Below are positions 46,201 to 56,100 of a stretch of 64,000 bases of DNA, piece after piece. Under the pieces are notes generated by a model. That model searched no databases and was not told the DNA's origin. It saw nothing but the letters and a program-made list of their open reading frames with translations. This stretch comes from Methanogenium organophilum (GTDB lineage: Archaea; Halobacteriota; Methanomicrobia; Methanomicrobiales; Methanomicrobiaceae): the NCBI RefSeq assembly GCF_026684035.1, contig NZ_CP113361.1:1922001-1986000 (forward strand), in the 5' to 3' direction. A program made the translations under genes and the position numbers. How positions within the stretch are numbered: position 1 is the stretch's first letter; each line of letters opens with the position of its first letter.

Positions 46201-48525
46201 ACCTTTGATGAATCTGCGAATGAGTATGTGGTAACACCAGCAGCAGATCGTCTGGTCTATCTCTATACTCCTGATGGAGTGATGAATGCCACAACCGCTG
46301 CGGACGGTACATGCGGGTTTACCCTGACCCCCGGTGAAACAGGTGACCTCGGGTATGAATATCTCGCGGTGACTGATGGGCTGTATGTATCTGATGATAC
46401 CTATGAAGGGGCTTACCCGTTCGACTACCCTACTCTGTATTCAAGGATCTCTGCAGACCTCATTACTCTTGAACCGTCTGCTCCGTCTTATAGGTCCTAT
46501 ATCATACCGGATACGGCAAGCCGCGAAATCTCGGTTGATGCAGAGGGCGATACCCGTACGATAACCATTACAAGCACTGGCCCTGATGATGAATCCATTC
46601 AGGAAAAAGGGATGTTCACCTTCGATAAGCTGGGAGAATATTTCTCATCAGAGGGCACATTCGATGCTTCAACCGTGCAGTTTGACGGAACGGTTAGTAA
46701 ATCTGTGGTAGTTCCTGAAAATGGGTCTTATGATGCAGAATTTATTCTGCTGAACCCCGTAGAAGGAAGCATTCATTATACGGGCACAACATTCGCTGAC
46801 ACATCATATGACCTGACATATCAGATCATGGATGATGTGCTCCAGGGTACATCCGTACCGGTAACGTTCACGCTTACAGATCACGATGGTAACCCGGTAA
46901 CAGGAGCGAAGGTTCTTTTGGGGCTGGGCGCTGCCGGGGGATCATTATATCCATATGGCATCTATCGGGATGCACGATATGAGAATGTCAACACCTACCT
47001 GGGAGATTACCCTGACCCATACAGTCAGGTCGACACAGGATATACTGATGCCAGTGGTCAGGTGACTCTGACATTTACTGCACCAACGTCTGCTGAACAG
47101 GCAAACCGGCTTGACCTTGGCATTCACAGTTCAGTGAACTACCAGATTATCTGTATTCACAATGACAGGCTCATTGCCACAGAGTATGATTGTTTCATGC
47201 CGGTTGCGGGAGAACTGCCTGATTTCGTACCGAGTGTGGATGCACCGCATGTGGTGAAGATCAACCGGGATGACACAGTCAAGGTTAATGATCTTAGCGT
47301 GTTAGTTACCAATGTGGGGACGGCTGATTTCGTGTACAGTAGTTCACCTGTGAAATTAACTGCAGTAGTAGGCAGCTATTCAAGCCCAACAGAATACCCT
47401 TATGACATCCTCAAAGGGGAAACAGAGGAGGTACTCTACCTGAATGTTGATGAGTCTGCAGAAACCTATGGTATTGACCCGGGGACTACCAGTCTTCCAC
47501 AGGATAAAATTGTGGAAGTAACTGTCAATCCTGAACGCACAATTGATGAACTCCGCTACGACAACAATGTCTATAACCATAATCTGAGGATCACGGCGCC
47601 CGATCTTGTAACAGAGATCATCGCACCAACAACAACGACTCAGTTCGGAGAAACACCAATTGGTGTGAAGGTCACAAACGCCGGTGAAGTCCCAAGTGTC
47701 GCAACAACCCTGAATTATATCATCACTGGGTCACCTGCCGAATCCGGCATTGCAATCGCTGCTCTTGGACCGGGTAATTCCACCACAATCTGGAAAAATG
47801 AAACTCTTACTGTGGGAGAATATACCATCACTGCAGAAGTCAACCCCGGTCATGTGACCGACTATGAGACGTCATACGCGAACAATGGGGATACAAGAGA
47901 ACTCACATCCTATGCCCACGCACCAGCATCAATTGTGCTGCCTCCGGCTGAAGTGTTGATTCCAGGTTCACAGATTGAACTCCCAATCGTTGTGGAAAAT
48001 GTCACTGGCCTTGCAGCTTTCCAGATGAATTTCAGCTACAACGCATCGGTAATTGAAGTTACTGACGTGCTTTCCGGAGATGTCGGCGGGTTTATTGGAA
48101 ACCTGGACCATGCTCAGGAAGGCTATGTAATCTTTAATGGTGCACAAATGAGCAGTGAAAGCGGAGATGTAACCGTTGCAACACTCGTAATAGATGTCAG
48201 TGGAAGCAGTGGTGATGAGACACCTCTTGAACTGTCGGCAGAACTCTGGGATATAAACGAATTTACGATTCCTGTCACTGTCACCGATGGCAGTGCAACA
48301 CTCCTCCTCTATGGAGATGCAAATGATGACGGGTTCGTGAATCAGGCAGACACCCTCAAAGTGCTCAAATGGGTGGTTGGTATTGATGCCGATAAACCAA
48401 CATTTGGTACACGCCTCTTACAGACAGATGTCACAGAGAACAGCCTTGTAGATGTGGGTGATGCAATGTTTATCGCCCAGAAAAATGCGGAATTGAGGGA
48501 TGATTACTTCAATATCATACCTTAA
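43228..48525 (+). CDS. Secreted subtilisin-like protease with CARDB, cohesin and dockerin domains
   Basis: A 1765-residue exported protease. In order: signal peptide (1-25), I9-like propeptide (about 48-130), S8 catalytic domain with Asp185 (IIDTGID), His218 (GHGTHCAG) and Ser524 (GTSMSTPAVAG). His to Ser spans 306 residues, about twice subtilisin, because a beta-rich insert (about 290-425) interrupts the domain after MSLGGFLG. A long series of Ig-like domains follows, two CARDB domains (about 1330-1460 and 1458-1565), a cohesin-like domain (about 1565-1690) and a C-terminal dockerin (1696-1757) with calcium loop DANDDGFVNQAD and a second partly degenerate loop. There is no C-terminal membrane helix, so surface attachment would have to come through the dockerin. 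GAGAGG lies 7 nt before the ATG. Confidence 0.9.
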   Translation: MESLVKKSIFLSITLFVLIAGASAAQFDDDGVDKFAIVNPPEEGGGERIPVFLVMSDQPTATTSVQTMKATAASEQYAAMSALAGIDSYAAEAAQSYWLVNAIRVEAYPADLDRLASLPGVDHIERDFTVTVADPTVETMNEVSPDYIVASKDEGGVVWSADFIDAPTVWDTGNIGAGVNISIIDTGIDGGHPAFGDRIVAWADFVGDGLTPYDDNGHGTHCAGTSAGGVVETTYGGDTIDVTLGVAPGANLMGAKVLNAAGSGDFSVILEGAQWSVVNGADVISMSLGGFLGPWQDDFSSEKIVGTLNASSSAEVFIEAAPSYNTNWEPQFIVGAVYAESSAIDEIVSGGNLTFVVTDATDGTATGSVIDWLGFDTPSNIYYFKAPYADNAGAWTGNWKATLTNNGNESIDIDKIRMAVCYQSNGQDIASDTLNNLMEQGVTVVVSAGNSGEYGLGTIGTPGTAEDVITVGATDYMMDYRASFSSMGPVGSLSPYIKPDVVAPGVGIISSYKDGGYAIMDGTSMSTPAVAGAAALMLAGNSSLSSADVKDALMSSAVHLDENGLVLDTMVMNSAYGAGRVDAYEAVNITDGLGGTPAGDGVIYEFFGGILSESSVYGDVLPVTAVAWNVTGGVPMAGEEIEFSVRNYDLPYVFVNSTEVTDSSGNVLTSLDISGYDADSYVELSIAWNEHVIKQGFYKQVLPEESVVGDFIFSSQWYTATPDDTVQIKYPLLDPDGAPYTDNVTLIIGNYSTDIYSETISPVAGVVSTDVNLGALTGVAEDTYDITIDTVDVGSLEVASEEYIWYELSFYPDTAICSPGSSLDISTVITSGHHGNSASTTATATVVTFSEAEINSLTTETRNSILGGEVTSLDELRSDIQGMGVNEFSETFPMANGIGVYSLDMPADAYLAMVYVTTPLTGVEPTNAALVYGEITPWIRHSTTESSFEIPFGEMTSIRKTSSDWSATWDQETYSSIPASEASLGFTVYSYTFDESANEYVVTPAADRLVYLYTPDGVMNATTAADGTCGFTLTPGETGDLGYEYLAVTDGLYVSDDTYEGAYPFDYPTLYSRISADLITLEPSAPSYRSYIIPDTASREISVDAEGDTRTITITSTGPDDESIQEKGMFTFDKLGEYFSSEGTFDASTVQFDGTVSKSVVVPENGSYDAEFILLNPVEGSIHYTGTTFADTSYDLTYQIMDDVLQGTSVPVTFTLTDHDGNPVTGAKVLLGLGAAGGSLYPYGIYRDARYENVNTYLGDYPDPYSQVDTGYTDASGQVTLTFTAPTSAEQANRLDLGIHSSVNYQIICIHNDRLIATEYDCFMPVAGELPDFVPSVDAPHVVKINRDDTVKVNDLSVLVTNVGTADFVYSSSPVKLTAVVGSYSSPTEYPYDILKGETEEVLYLNVDESAETYGIDPGTTSLPQDKIVEVTVNPERTIDELRYDNNVYNHNLRITAPDLVTEIIAPTTTTQFGETPIGVKVTNAGEVPSVATTLNYIITGSPAESGIAIAALGPGNSTTIWKNETLTVGEYTITAEVNPGHVTDYETSYANNGDTRELTSYAHAPASIVLPPAEVLIPGSQIELPIVVENVTGLAAFQMNFSYNASVIEVTDVLSGDVGGFIGNLDHAQEGYVIFNGAQMSSESGDVTVATLVIDVSGSSGDETPLELSAELWDINEFTIPVTVTDGSATLLLYGDANDDGFVNQADTLKVLKWVVGIDADKPTFGTRLLQTDVTENSLVDVGDAMFIAQKNAELRDDYFNIIP

Positions 48526-48542
48526 TTTCAGGAGTGGTTAAG

Positions 48543-51500
48543 ATGAAAAACATGGAATTATGTATTACAGCCCTCCTCTGCTTTGCAGTATTATGTAGTG
48601 CCGCTTCAGCGGCTACGCTCTCTATTGATCCTTCAGATATAATACTGGGCAAAGGAGAGAGCGCACCACTTGCGGTGCGGGTAGATGATGTCCAGCAGCT
48701 GGGAAGCTATGATATCACCATCAGTTGGTCTCCTTCGCTGGTATCTTTGACAGATGTTACTGCAAGCGAGTCATTTCCAACGATGAATTACACATTTCAG
48801 ACTGGTAGTGCACATATCGCAGGTCTGAATCCAACGCTGGAAGGAGTATCAGAGAGTGCAGATTTGTGCTATCTCGAATTCACCGGAATCGGAGATAATG
48901 GCGAAGTATCACCCGTTACGATATCGGTAAATGATTATGGATTCTTGAACTCAACATCAGGTGAGGAGATCCCGGTTGATACGATTGTAAATGGAAATAT
49001 TACCACAATTGTCTCAAGCACCATAGATGCACGCATCGGTCTTCCTAACAGGCAGGTATCTGTGGGTCAGGAAATGGTAATCCTCGCCAGTGTGGCAAAC
49101 CAGCGAAATTACGATACCTCTCCTTTGAATGTCAATGTGACAGTTGTGAAAGGCGGGAGTATTGTACAGAATGTGACCTACACTGATGTTATCATCCTTC
49201 CGGGGGCCACTTTTTCAGAAGAAATTTCCTGGACTCCTGCAGAAGAGGGAACATATCAGATATCAATTGCGGTAACCTCGGATGATGCAGTTATGGGCAG
49301 TCCAACCGATGAAAAAACCGTTTCATCGATTGATTACCAGCTGAGCTTCTCCGATGCGCAGGCCAGCAACCCTGGTCGTGTGCAGATGAACAACTGGTTC
49401 TCTGCGTATGCGTGGGTGAGTGCAAATAAGGCAGGTCAGGTAAACGTCAATATTGATGCGCCGGATTCGTTTGAAATATGGGGTGATGAAAACCAGACCC
49501 GGTATTTCTATAACAGCGAATGGAATTATTTCTCAGTCTGGATGAAGGCAACTGAGCCAGGCACTTTCAGTGGAAATGAATTTACGTTCACCATATCAGC
49601 AAACGGGAAAAGCGATTCAGTAAATGGCCGCGACATTACAATCTTTGTCCCTTCAATACAGGTAACTTCAGTCAATTCAGCAAGAGTTACATCTGAGAAC
49701 ACACCGGTAACGATGGAGTTTAACACCCTCCATACGAACAACACCAACAGCAATGTCACCACACTGGTTGCCCAGTCGGGTGCACAGGGACGGACCCTTT
49801 CCGGGCTTGGATATCTGGTTGGGTACCCATATGGCTGTGTGGAACAGACGACATCAAAGATGCTCGCCTCACTCAATGTGAAAAACTACTATCTTGAACG
49901 TGGAGATCGGCCTAGTGATTTTGATACAATCCGTGAACGGGCAAATGAGTCTGTCAGCGCCGGAATTGACGTGCTGGTAAATGGTGGACTTCGTGGTCAG
50001 CATGCTGATGGCGGATGGAGTCTCTGGGGATATGGCGACTCTGAATCATCGTCCAGTTCTTATGCAAGCTACACACTTGCCAAGATCAACAAAACGGGTG
50101 AAGACCTAAATAGTCTGCTTGATGGAAAGGTCTCTACCGGTAATACTGTTACTACTGGGACTGTGAATTTCGAGAAACTCATTGAATGGTTCCACGAGAA
50201 TCCTGACAATCCGGCATCCGGTACCTGGTCCTGGAGTGCACCTGTCTGCCATGCCTGGACAAAGGAGTCCAACACGGCGTTTATCATGCTCATCCATGAC
50301 ATGATCAATCAGACCAGTGACGTGCAGCAGCCATACCGGGGTTACATGGAAGAGAACATGCAGAACGCGACCAGCTATGTCATTGGAAACCAGGTTAGTG
50401 GCGGATTTGATGACGGTTCGTTCTCATCCGGCAGTGACAAAGCCATGGCAACCGCACTTGGTCTCTGGGGTCTGGAATCCTTTGGTCTGCCATCCGGTAC
50501 AGTTACCGAACCGGTAATCACTGATGCAAAAGAGAGAGCTGCGGCATATCTTATACGGAGTCAGAATGATGATGGTTCATGGCCTGCAGCTCCCTATTAT
50601 GGATGGTATAATAAAGGCCGCGTAACTGAGAGCACAGCATATGCAATTCTTGCCCTGAATGCAACAGGCGTTGCAAATGATAACGAAACTATCAGAAATG
50701 GTGTCACATGGCTCGTTGATACGTATGAGAACAGTGGAAGCTGGGGATACACCTGGGCCAGTCAGGCAGCAATTGATGCACTCATAGTATGCCAGGAAGA
50801 AGAAAGCTCTTCAGGTACCGTGAATGTATTTGTTGACGGAGACCTGGTGTACACGTTCACCATGGATGCAACCAACCCGCGTGAGGAGTACACACTTACT
50901 TCGGACCAGATGACAGCAATGATGAGCAGTGGCACTGAGTTCAGGGATATCTTCGGTGATGGCTACAGCATCGTGAAATCACATGAAGTAGAAGCACAGC
51001 TCACATCAGGAGATGGACCTATTGTTCTCTCAGTTGAGAACAGCCAGTGGGCACCGCTCAATGAAATCGACAACACTATCAGCGGTTCAGGCACCATCCA
51101 GATGGAGGGTGACGATGGCAGTGTCGGAATTTCCCGGATTAACACAAATATCGACATCCTTGCAGAAGCCGAGTATGATGTTGGAGATTTCTCTCTGACG
51201 GTTGACTCTGTTCCCTCCCCGATGGAGGTAGATGAACCTGCAACCGTCAGCGTTGGTGTTATCTCTGACTATGATCTGTACTCCCCGATGCTTGAAGTGC
51301 CGATTTCAGACTTCACCTTCGATAACACATCTGATATTACTGACAGTACCGGCGCTGATGTTTCCTATGAAATACTCAACAGTACAGCAACCATTGGACA
51401 GGACTCCATCTTCATCCAACCCGAAAGCTGGGAACAGGACACTGCCTACTCCTACAACTTTGAAATTGTTCCGGAAAATTATGGAACGCTCAATATGTCG

Positions 51501-52361
51501 GTTAGGATCATTCCGTTATATGACGACAGTGATGTCTCATATATCAGGCATGACTTTAATGTAACAGGAACAGGCAATGTGACCATCCATGTTCAGGATG
51601 AGAATTATGCACCGGTTGTTGCAGACACGATTACGGTTGATGGTGTCACGGTCAATGTTCAGTCATCGCATGATTTCACCGGTCTTTTGGAGGACACCTA
51701 CCAGTTCAGTGTCACAAAGACAGGATACCCGGATGTGCACGGCACAGTTGAGGTTAATTATGGTGAGACAACGGTGTACAATGTAACCCTGCCATCGTCG
51801 ATGGACGAACCTGTTCTGATTCTTGCAGAGGGCGGTTCCGGCTGTATTGCAGGTGTGGCAAAGGTTCCGGGTGAGCTTAATGCAAATGTTGCTGAATCCA
51901 CAATCTACAATGTTTCAGTGATGGGAGATGGTGGTGAACTTGGTGTTGCACTTCAGTTCCCCCAGCGGTATCTCTTTACGGCCCCGGTTGTAACGCTGAA
52001 TGGTGTTGCGCTTGGAGCGGATGAGTATGAGATAACTCCGGGTACGTTTGTGTATGGACCTGGTGGAACCTACACCACAACAAATGCAACACTTGTTGTG
52101 TATAACACAACTTCGGGAACCAACTATATTGGAATGGAGTTTGATGGCGATGTATGGGGAGATGCATATAATGATGGACTTGTGGATTCAACTGATGCAT
52201 TATATATCCTTCATTTCGTGGTAGGCAACCTGGATGGATTTGAAACATATGGGTATCCGGATGTTTATGACAGAGACTCCCATACAATTGACTCGACTGA
52301 TGCACTTTACATTCTCCATAGAGTTGTGGGTAATCTTGATGAATACTACTCAGTGAGATGA
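48543..52361 (+). CDS. Secreted alpha-2-macroglobulin-like thioester protein with cohesin and dockerin
   Basis: A 1272-residue exported protein with signal peptide (1-24), cohesin-like domain (about 25-155), CARDB/Ig-like domains (about 160-400), a thioester domain (about 415-760), further beta domains including a PEGA-like one (about 1010-1085), and a C-terminal dockerin (about 1201-1270) with two STDALYILHxVVGNL helices. The segment PYGCVEQTTS places Cys432 and Gln435 as in the CxEQ thioester of alpha-2-macroglobulins. The following alpha/alpha-toroid repeats (DGGWSLWGYG, DDGSWPAAPY, SGSWGYTWAS) fit that domain. Family members trap proteases or attach covalently to surfaces. I cannot identify a bait region. 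GGAG at 48531-48534 is spaced for the ATG at 48543 rather than the GTG at 48534. It follows the protease gene by 17 bp. Confidence 0.85.
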   Translation: MKNMELCITALLCFAVLCSAASAATLSIDPSDIILGKGESAPLAVRVDDVQQLGSYDITISWSPSLVSLTDVTASESFPTMNYTFQTGSAHIAGLNPTLEGVSESADLCYLEFTGIGDNGEVSPVTISVNDYGFLNSTSGEEIPVDTIVNGNITTIVSSTIDARIGLPNRQVSVGQEMVILASVANQRNYDTSPLNVNVTVVKGGSIVQNVTYTDVIILPGATFSEEISWTPAEEGTYQISIAVTSDDAVMGSPTDEKTVSSIDYQLSFSDAQASNPGRVQMNNWFSAYAWVSANKAGQVNVNIDAPDSFEIWGDENQTRYFYNSEWNYFSVWMKATEPGTFSGNEFTFTISANGKSDSVNGRDITIFVPSIQVTSVNSARVTSENTPVTMEFNTLHTNNTNSNVTTLVAQSGAQGRTLSGLGYLVGYPYGCVEQTTSKMLASLNVKNYYLERGDRPSDFDTIRERANESVSAGIDVLVNGGLRGQHADGGWSLWGYGDSESSSSSYASYTLAKINKTGEDLNSLLDGKVSTGNTVTTGTVNFEKLIEWFHENPDNPASGTWSWSAPVCHAWTKESNTAFIMLIHDMINQTSDVQQPYRGYMEENMQNATSYVIGNQVSGGFDDGSFSSGSDKAMATALGLWGLESFGLPSGTVTEPVITDAKERAAAYLIRSQNDDGSWPAAPYYGWYNKGRVTESTAYAILALNATGVANDNETIRNGVTWLVDTYENSGSWGYTWASQAAIDALIVCQEEESSSGTVNVFVDGDLVYTFTMDATNPREEYTLTSDQMTAMMSSGTEFRDIFGDGYSIVKSHEVEAQLTSGDGPIVLSVENSQWAPLNEIDNTISGSGTIQMEGDDGSVGISRINTNIDILAEAEYDVGDFSLTVDSVPSPMEVDEPATVSVGVISDYDLYSPMLEVPISDFTFDNTSDITDSTGADVSYEILNSTATIGQDSIFIQPESWEQDTAYSYNFEIVPENYGTLNMSVRIIPLYDDSDVSYIRHDFNVTGTGNVTIHVQDENYAPVVADTITVDGVTVNVQSSHDFTGLLEDTYQFSVTKTGYPDVHGTVEVNYGETTVYNVTLPSSMDEPVLILAEGGSGCIAGVAKVPGELNANVAESTIYNVSVMGDGGELGVALQFPQRYLFTAPVVTLNGVALGADEYEITPGTFVYGPGGTYTTTNATLVVYNTTSGTNYIGMEFDGDVWGDAYNDGLVDSTDALYILHFVVGNLDGFETYGYPDVYDRDSHTIDSTDALYILHRVVGNLDEYYSVR

Positions 52362-52367
52362 TCACCA

Positions 52368-53084
52368 ATGGATAATTTTTTTTTATGGATGTTTTCAGTG
52401 TTCACGATTCTATTTTGTCTTGTAACAACAGTTGGAGCAGCAGATGTAGTACTTGATAATGATTCACTTCTCGTAAACGGAGTAAATGACAGCATTGGTC
52501 TTGGGGCTTTTAGTGTGGTTCTGACCTATAGTGAGAATGTAAGCATACAGTCTGTGGAGGGCGAATCAGGGTTTATGGTCGCATCAAATATCCAAAATAA
52601 TAAATATGAGACTTTTATTGCAGGGATCTCTAGTGAAGGTCTGACTGGTGATATTCCGGTTGCTTCTGTAAGCATAACAGGTTCCGGAGATATTGAAGTA
52701 TTCGTAAGGGAACTTGTTAATGTGAAAGGAGACCCGATTTCTTTCACAAATGCAGAATTTGTTGGGGTTGTGCCCGCTCCGGCATCCGGTGGTGAAGAGA
52801 CTATTCATGACATTTCTGTTTCTGATTACGAAGAAACTCCTTTAGAACAACAAGTTACAACAACAGCAAAAACACCGGAAGCTACCGTGAAAGAAACCGA
52901 AACTCCTGTTGATACTATTATCAATACTCCGGCATCTCCGACACAGGCAACCTCTGGAGATAATGATATTTCGGTAGTTCCGGATGCGAATGAGAATACA
53001 GTTCCACCAACACAATCACCGTTTAATATCATTGTTGTTCTAATTGCAATTGGAAGCGTATATATATTAAAAAACAAAAAATGA
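52368..53084 (+). CDS. Small membrane-anchored cohesin protein
   Basis: A 238-residue exported protein with signal peptide (1-24), one cohesin-like domain (about 25-140, with GAFSVVLTYSENVSIQSVEG and SVSITGSGDIEVFVREL), a Thr/Pro/Glu-rich stalk (about 145-212) and a C-terminal membrane helix with a short Lys/Asn tail (IIVVLIAIGSVYILKNKK). It has no enzyme domain and no dockerin, so it looks like a cell-surface receptor for dockerin-bearing proteins. It starts 6 bp after the thioester-protein stop and is followed 51 bp later by a large surface protein. The cohesin call is by sequence pattern and gene company; cohesins are highly divergent. Confidence 0.75.
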   Translation: MDNFFLWMFSVFTILFCLVTTVGAADVVLDNDSLLVNGVNDSIGLGAFSVVLTYSENVSIQSVEGESGFMVASNIQNNKYETFIAGISSEGLTGDIPVASVSITGSGDIEVFVRELVNVKGDPISFTNAEFVGVVPAPASGGEETIHDISVSDYEETPLEQQVTTTAKTPEATVKETETPVDTIINTPASPTQATSGDNDISVVPDANENTVPPTQSPFNIIVVLIAIGSVYILKNKK

Positions 53085-53135
53085 TTCATGTTAGATAATT
53101 CTATTAGAATTGGCTTGACAAAGAAGGTATGAGAG

Positions 53136-56100
53136 ATGATGAACCAGCAAAAAAGGTTAATAGCTGTTTTAATGATCCTGTTATTATGTGTAACAGGGGC
53201 GACTGCAGCTGGAGCGGGTACGCTATCCGCATCTGATGTCACCGATGTGGCATTGGGTGAGAGTGGCGTAGTGACGTATACGTTAACAAATGATTTCGAC
53301 CCAAAAGTCGGGACATTAACCTATACAGTATATTATGATGAGACAATCGCGACGGCAGTCAGTGCTAAAAAGATTGCTATCGGTGTTGGGCCTATACCTG
53401 ATGTACTGGAAAATGGGATGGCCTTTACCATTACGGATACCGATGGTTTAGCCAATGGAGAAACTGATCTTTTCAATGTGACTTTCACCTCTAATAAAAA
53501 CGATGGAAGTAGCATGGATCTGGGGATTGTGGTTACCAATGCCAAAGATGTTTCCCTCCCTCCAACTGATCTGAAAAATTCGATTATCATTGCAAACGGC
53601 ACCTTCACCACAAGGGATGTTGTCGCCCCGGTAATTGGACCCATTACAACACCAGTCAGTGTTGGTGAAAATTTCCAGATTACTGGTCCTATTACCGAAG
53701 TCGGTGGGATGGGTACAGCAACTGCAACAATCGCGAATGCGACGTATACAAGTCCCTCTATTCCGCTAATTCTGACAGACCTTGGCAACGGTGCATACAC
53801 GTACACAGCTGATGTATCATGGCCCGTCTTTGAGAATGGGGTTGTAATTGCTGTTAATGCAGTGGATGCAGCAGGAAATGTCGCAACAGCACAGACCAAA
53901 ACGATTAATGTTGTAGACGTTGGTTTCTCAAACCCTTCACCTGCAGATGGAAGTTACATCAACATCGCCCCAACTGAAGCCTCAGTTTTCATGTCACAGA
54001 TTGACACCAGCACGGTGGCAATGACTCTCGGCGATGGCAGCACAACAACTAATCTTGTTGTTGCCATTGATGGCGATTATGCACGTGGTGCCATTCCGGT
54101 TCTTGGCGATGGTATATACTGGGTTAATGTCACCGGTACTGACACAATTGCATCAGAAGAGCGCTACCTCAACTGGACATATACCCTTGACACATCCGCT
54201 CCGACACTTGACGTAACGATCACCGATTCTGATGGGGATGGATATATCGAAGCAAATGAGGTTCTGACCTTTGACTGGGCAGTAAGCTCTCCGGGTATCA
54301 GCGGATTCAAGAATGTCGAGATCGTTGACACTGTAACATCCGAGGTTCTGTGGTCGGATACCAATGCGGACAGCAGTGCTACACAGAATTTCCCCGCAGG
54401 AAACCGTGATCTCTCATTCCGTGCATATGACAATGCAGGAAACTATGCAGCCCATGATTTCCATCTGTATAACAACTATGTTGTATGGGTGAACTCAACA
54501 AAGATTGGTACAATTGGTGGACTCAACACAGAGTTTACATCCGCAGTTGACCTTGACCTGACAGCAACCAGTATGATTGAACTCTACAATGGACGCAGTG
54601 TTTTTGCACCTGAGATTGGTACAATCACACGGCAGGTAAGGGATGTCGGTCAGGTAACGAGTGACACCTTTGTAACCGTTGACAACCGTGCGAATGCAAC
54701 ATATGCAGGCACAGACACATACCAGGAACTTTGGGTATATAACCCTACAGAGATCATCGATTTCGAGATAACCGCGCCTTCAATCACACGTGCAAGTGTC
54801 GTGATGGTTGAGGCAAACGAGTCATACCTCAATGAACTCATTGATAGTGAATCAACAAGCAATATCGACTATACGCAATTAGTAAAGCAAACTGCCTATA
54901 TCTTCATTGATGATGGATGGACACAGATTACCGTTAACGAAGACGGTTCATTTACTCAGGATAATATTGTTGGGGCACCACTGACAGTATCCGGTGATAT
55001 CACAGCGACGCTGAAGAACTCTGCAAATCAGGTTGATCTTTCCTCCGGGTTCCGGATGAGTGTTGATTCTGTTGGATTTGATGCCAGCACGAACCCGCCT
55101 GTCGGGGATTACGCAGTTGCAGCAATTGCCTTCGACGGCGACCGTATCGGTGGAATTGCGGTAATGCCGGTTGTTATCCTTGAGACAGCAGACGAGGGTA
55201 CGCTCTCTACCAACACTGTTGCTTTGGATGGAACCTTTGATGCCAGCTTCGGTTCCGACTGTAAATACTTCGGCGTCGCTCTCTATCGTGACACTGTGTA
55301 TAATGCAACAGCAACCGTTGATTTCGCAAACCTAAACCTGGATATGGTCACCGTAGACCTTTCCGTGGGCGGAGCAGCCACAGAACAGCTCTGGCATAAC
55401 ATCTACATCACCCCTGGTGCAGGAAAGTATGCAGCTGTTAAGAATGGTAACTCCCTGACCTTTGATGTGACCGGTCTTGAAGCAGGAAATTACAAGGTAG
55501 TGCTTGCAGGTCTCAGTAACAGTGGTACCGCACAAGCATTTGGTGTACACGACGTGACTATCGGCTCTGCACTCAATATAAGCGAGATTGTTGCGACACC
55601 GTACATTTACAATGCAGGTATTCAGTGGACGACTAATCTTGCAGCAAACAGTACTGTGGAGTACGGTACTACCGTTGCGTACGGAAATAATGTATCTGAT
55701 GCAAGCTATGTGCTTACACACAATCTGTTGATCAGTGGTCTGTCTCCTGTCACCCAATACCATTACCGCATAATCTCGGTTGATGAATTCGGCAACACAG
55801 CAGTTACTCCTGACGCTACTTTTGTTACCCTCTACCCCGGCGGCGGTGGCGGCGGTGGCGGTGGATCCGGTGGTTCCATTGTAACTACGACACCAGTTCA
55901 GGAATTCAACACAACCGGATATCTCCAGACAGATTCAAGTGGAATTGTTCGGGGCCCGGTATTAATCAATGCAGCTGACGGTCTCTCATTCCTCTACATT
56001 GCTCAGGGAGTGCAGGCTCTCAAGGCCAACGGTCAGCCTGTTGTGGATATTACCATTCAGCCTACAGATGACGTTCCACCATCCGGCTCATCAGTATTCT

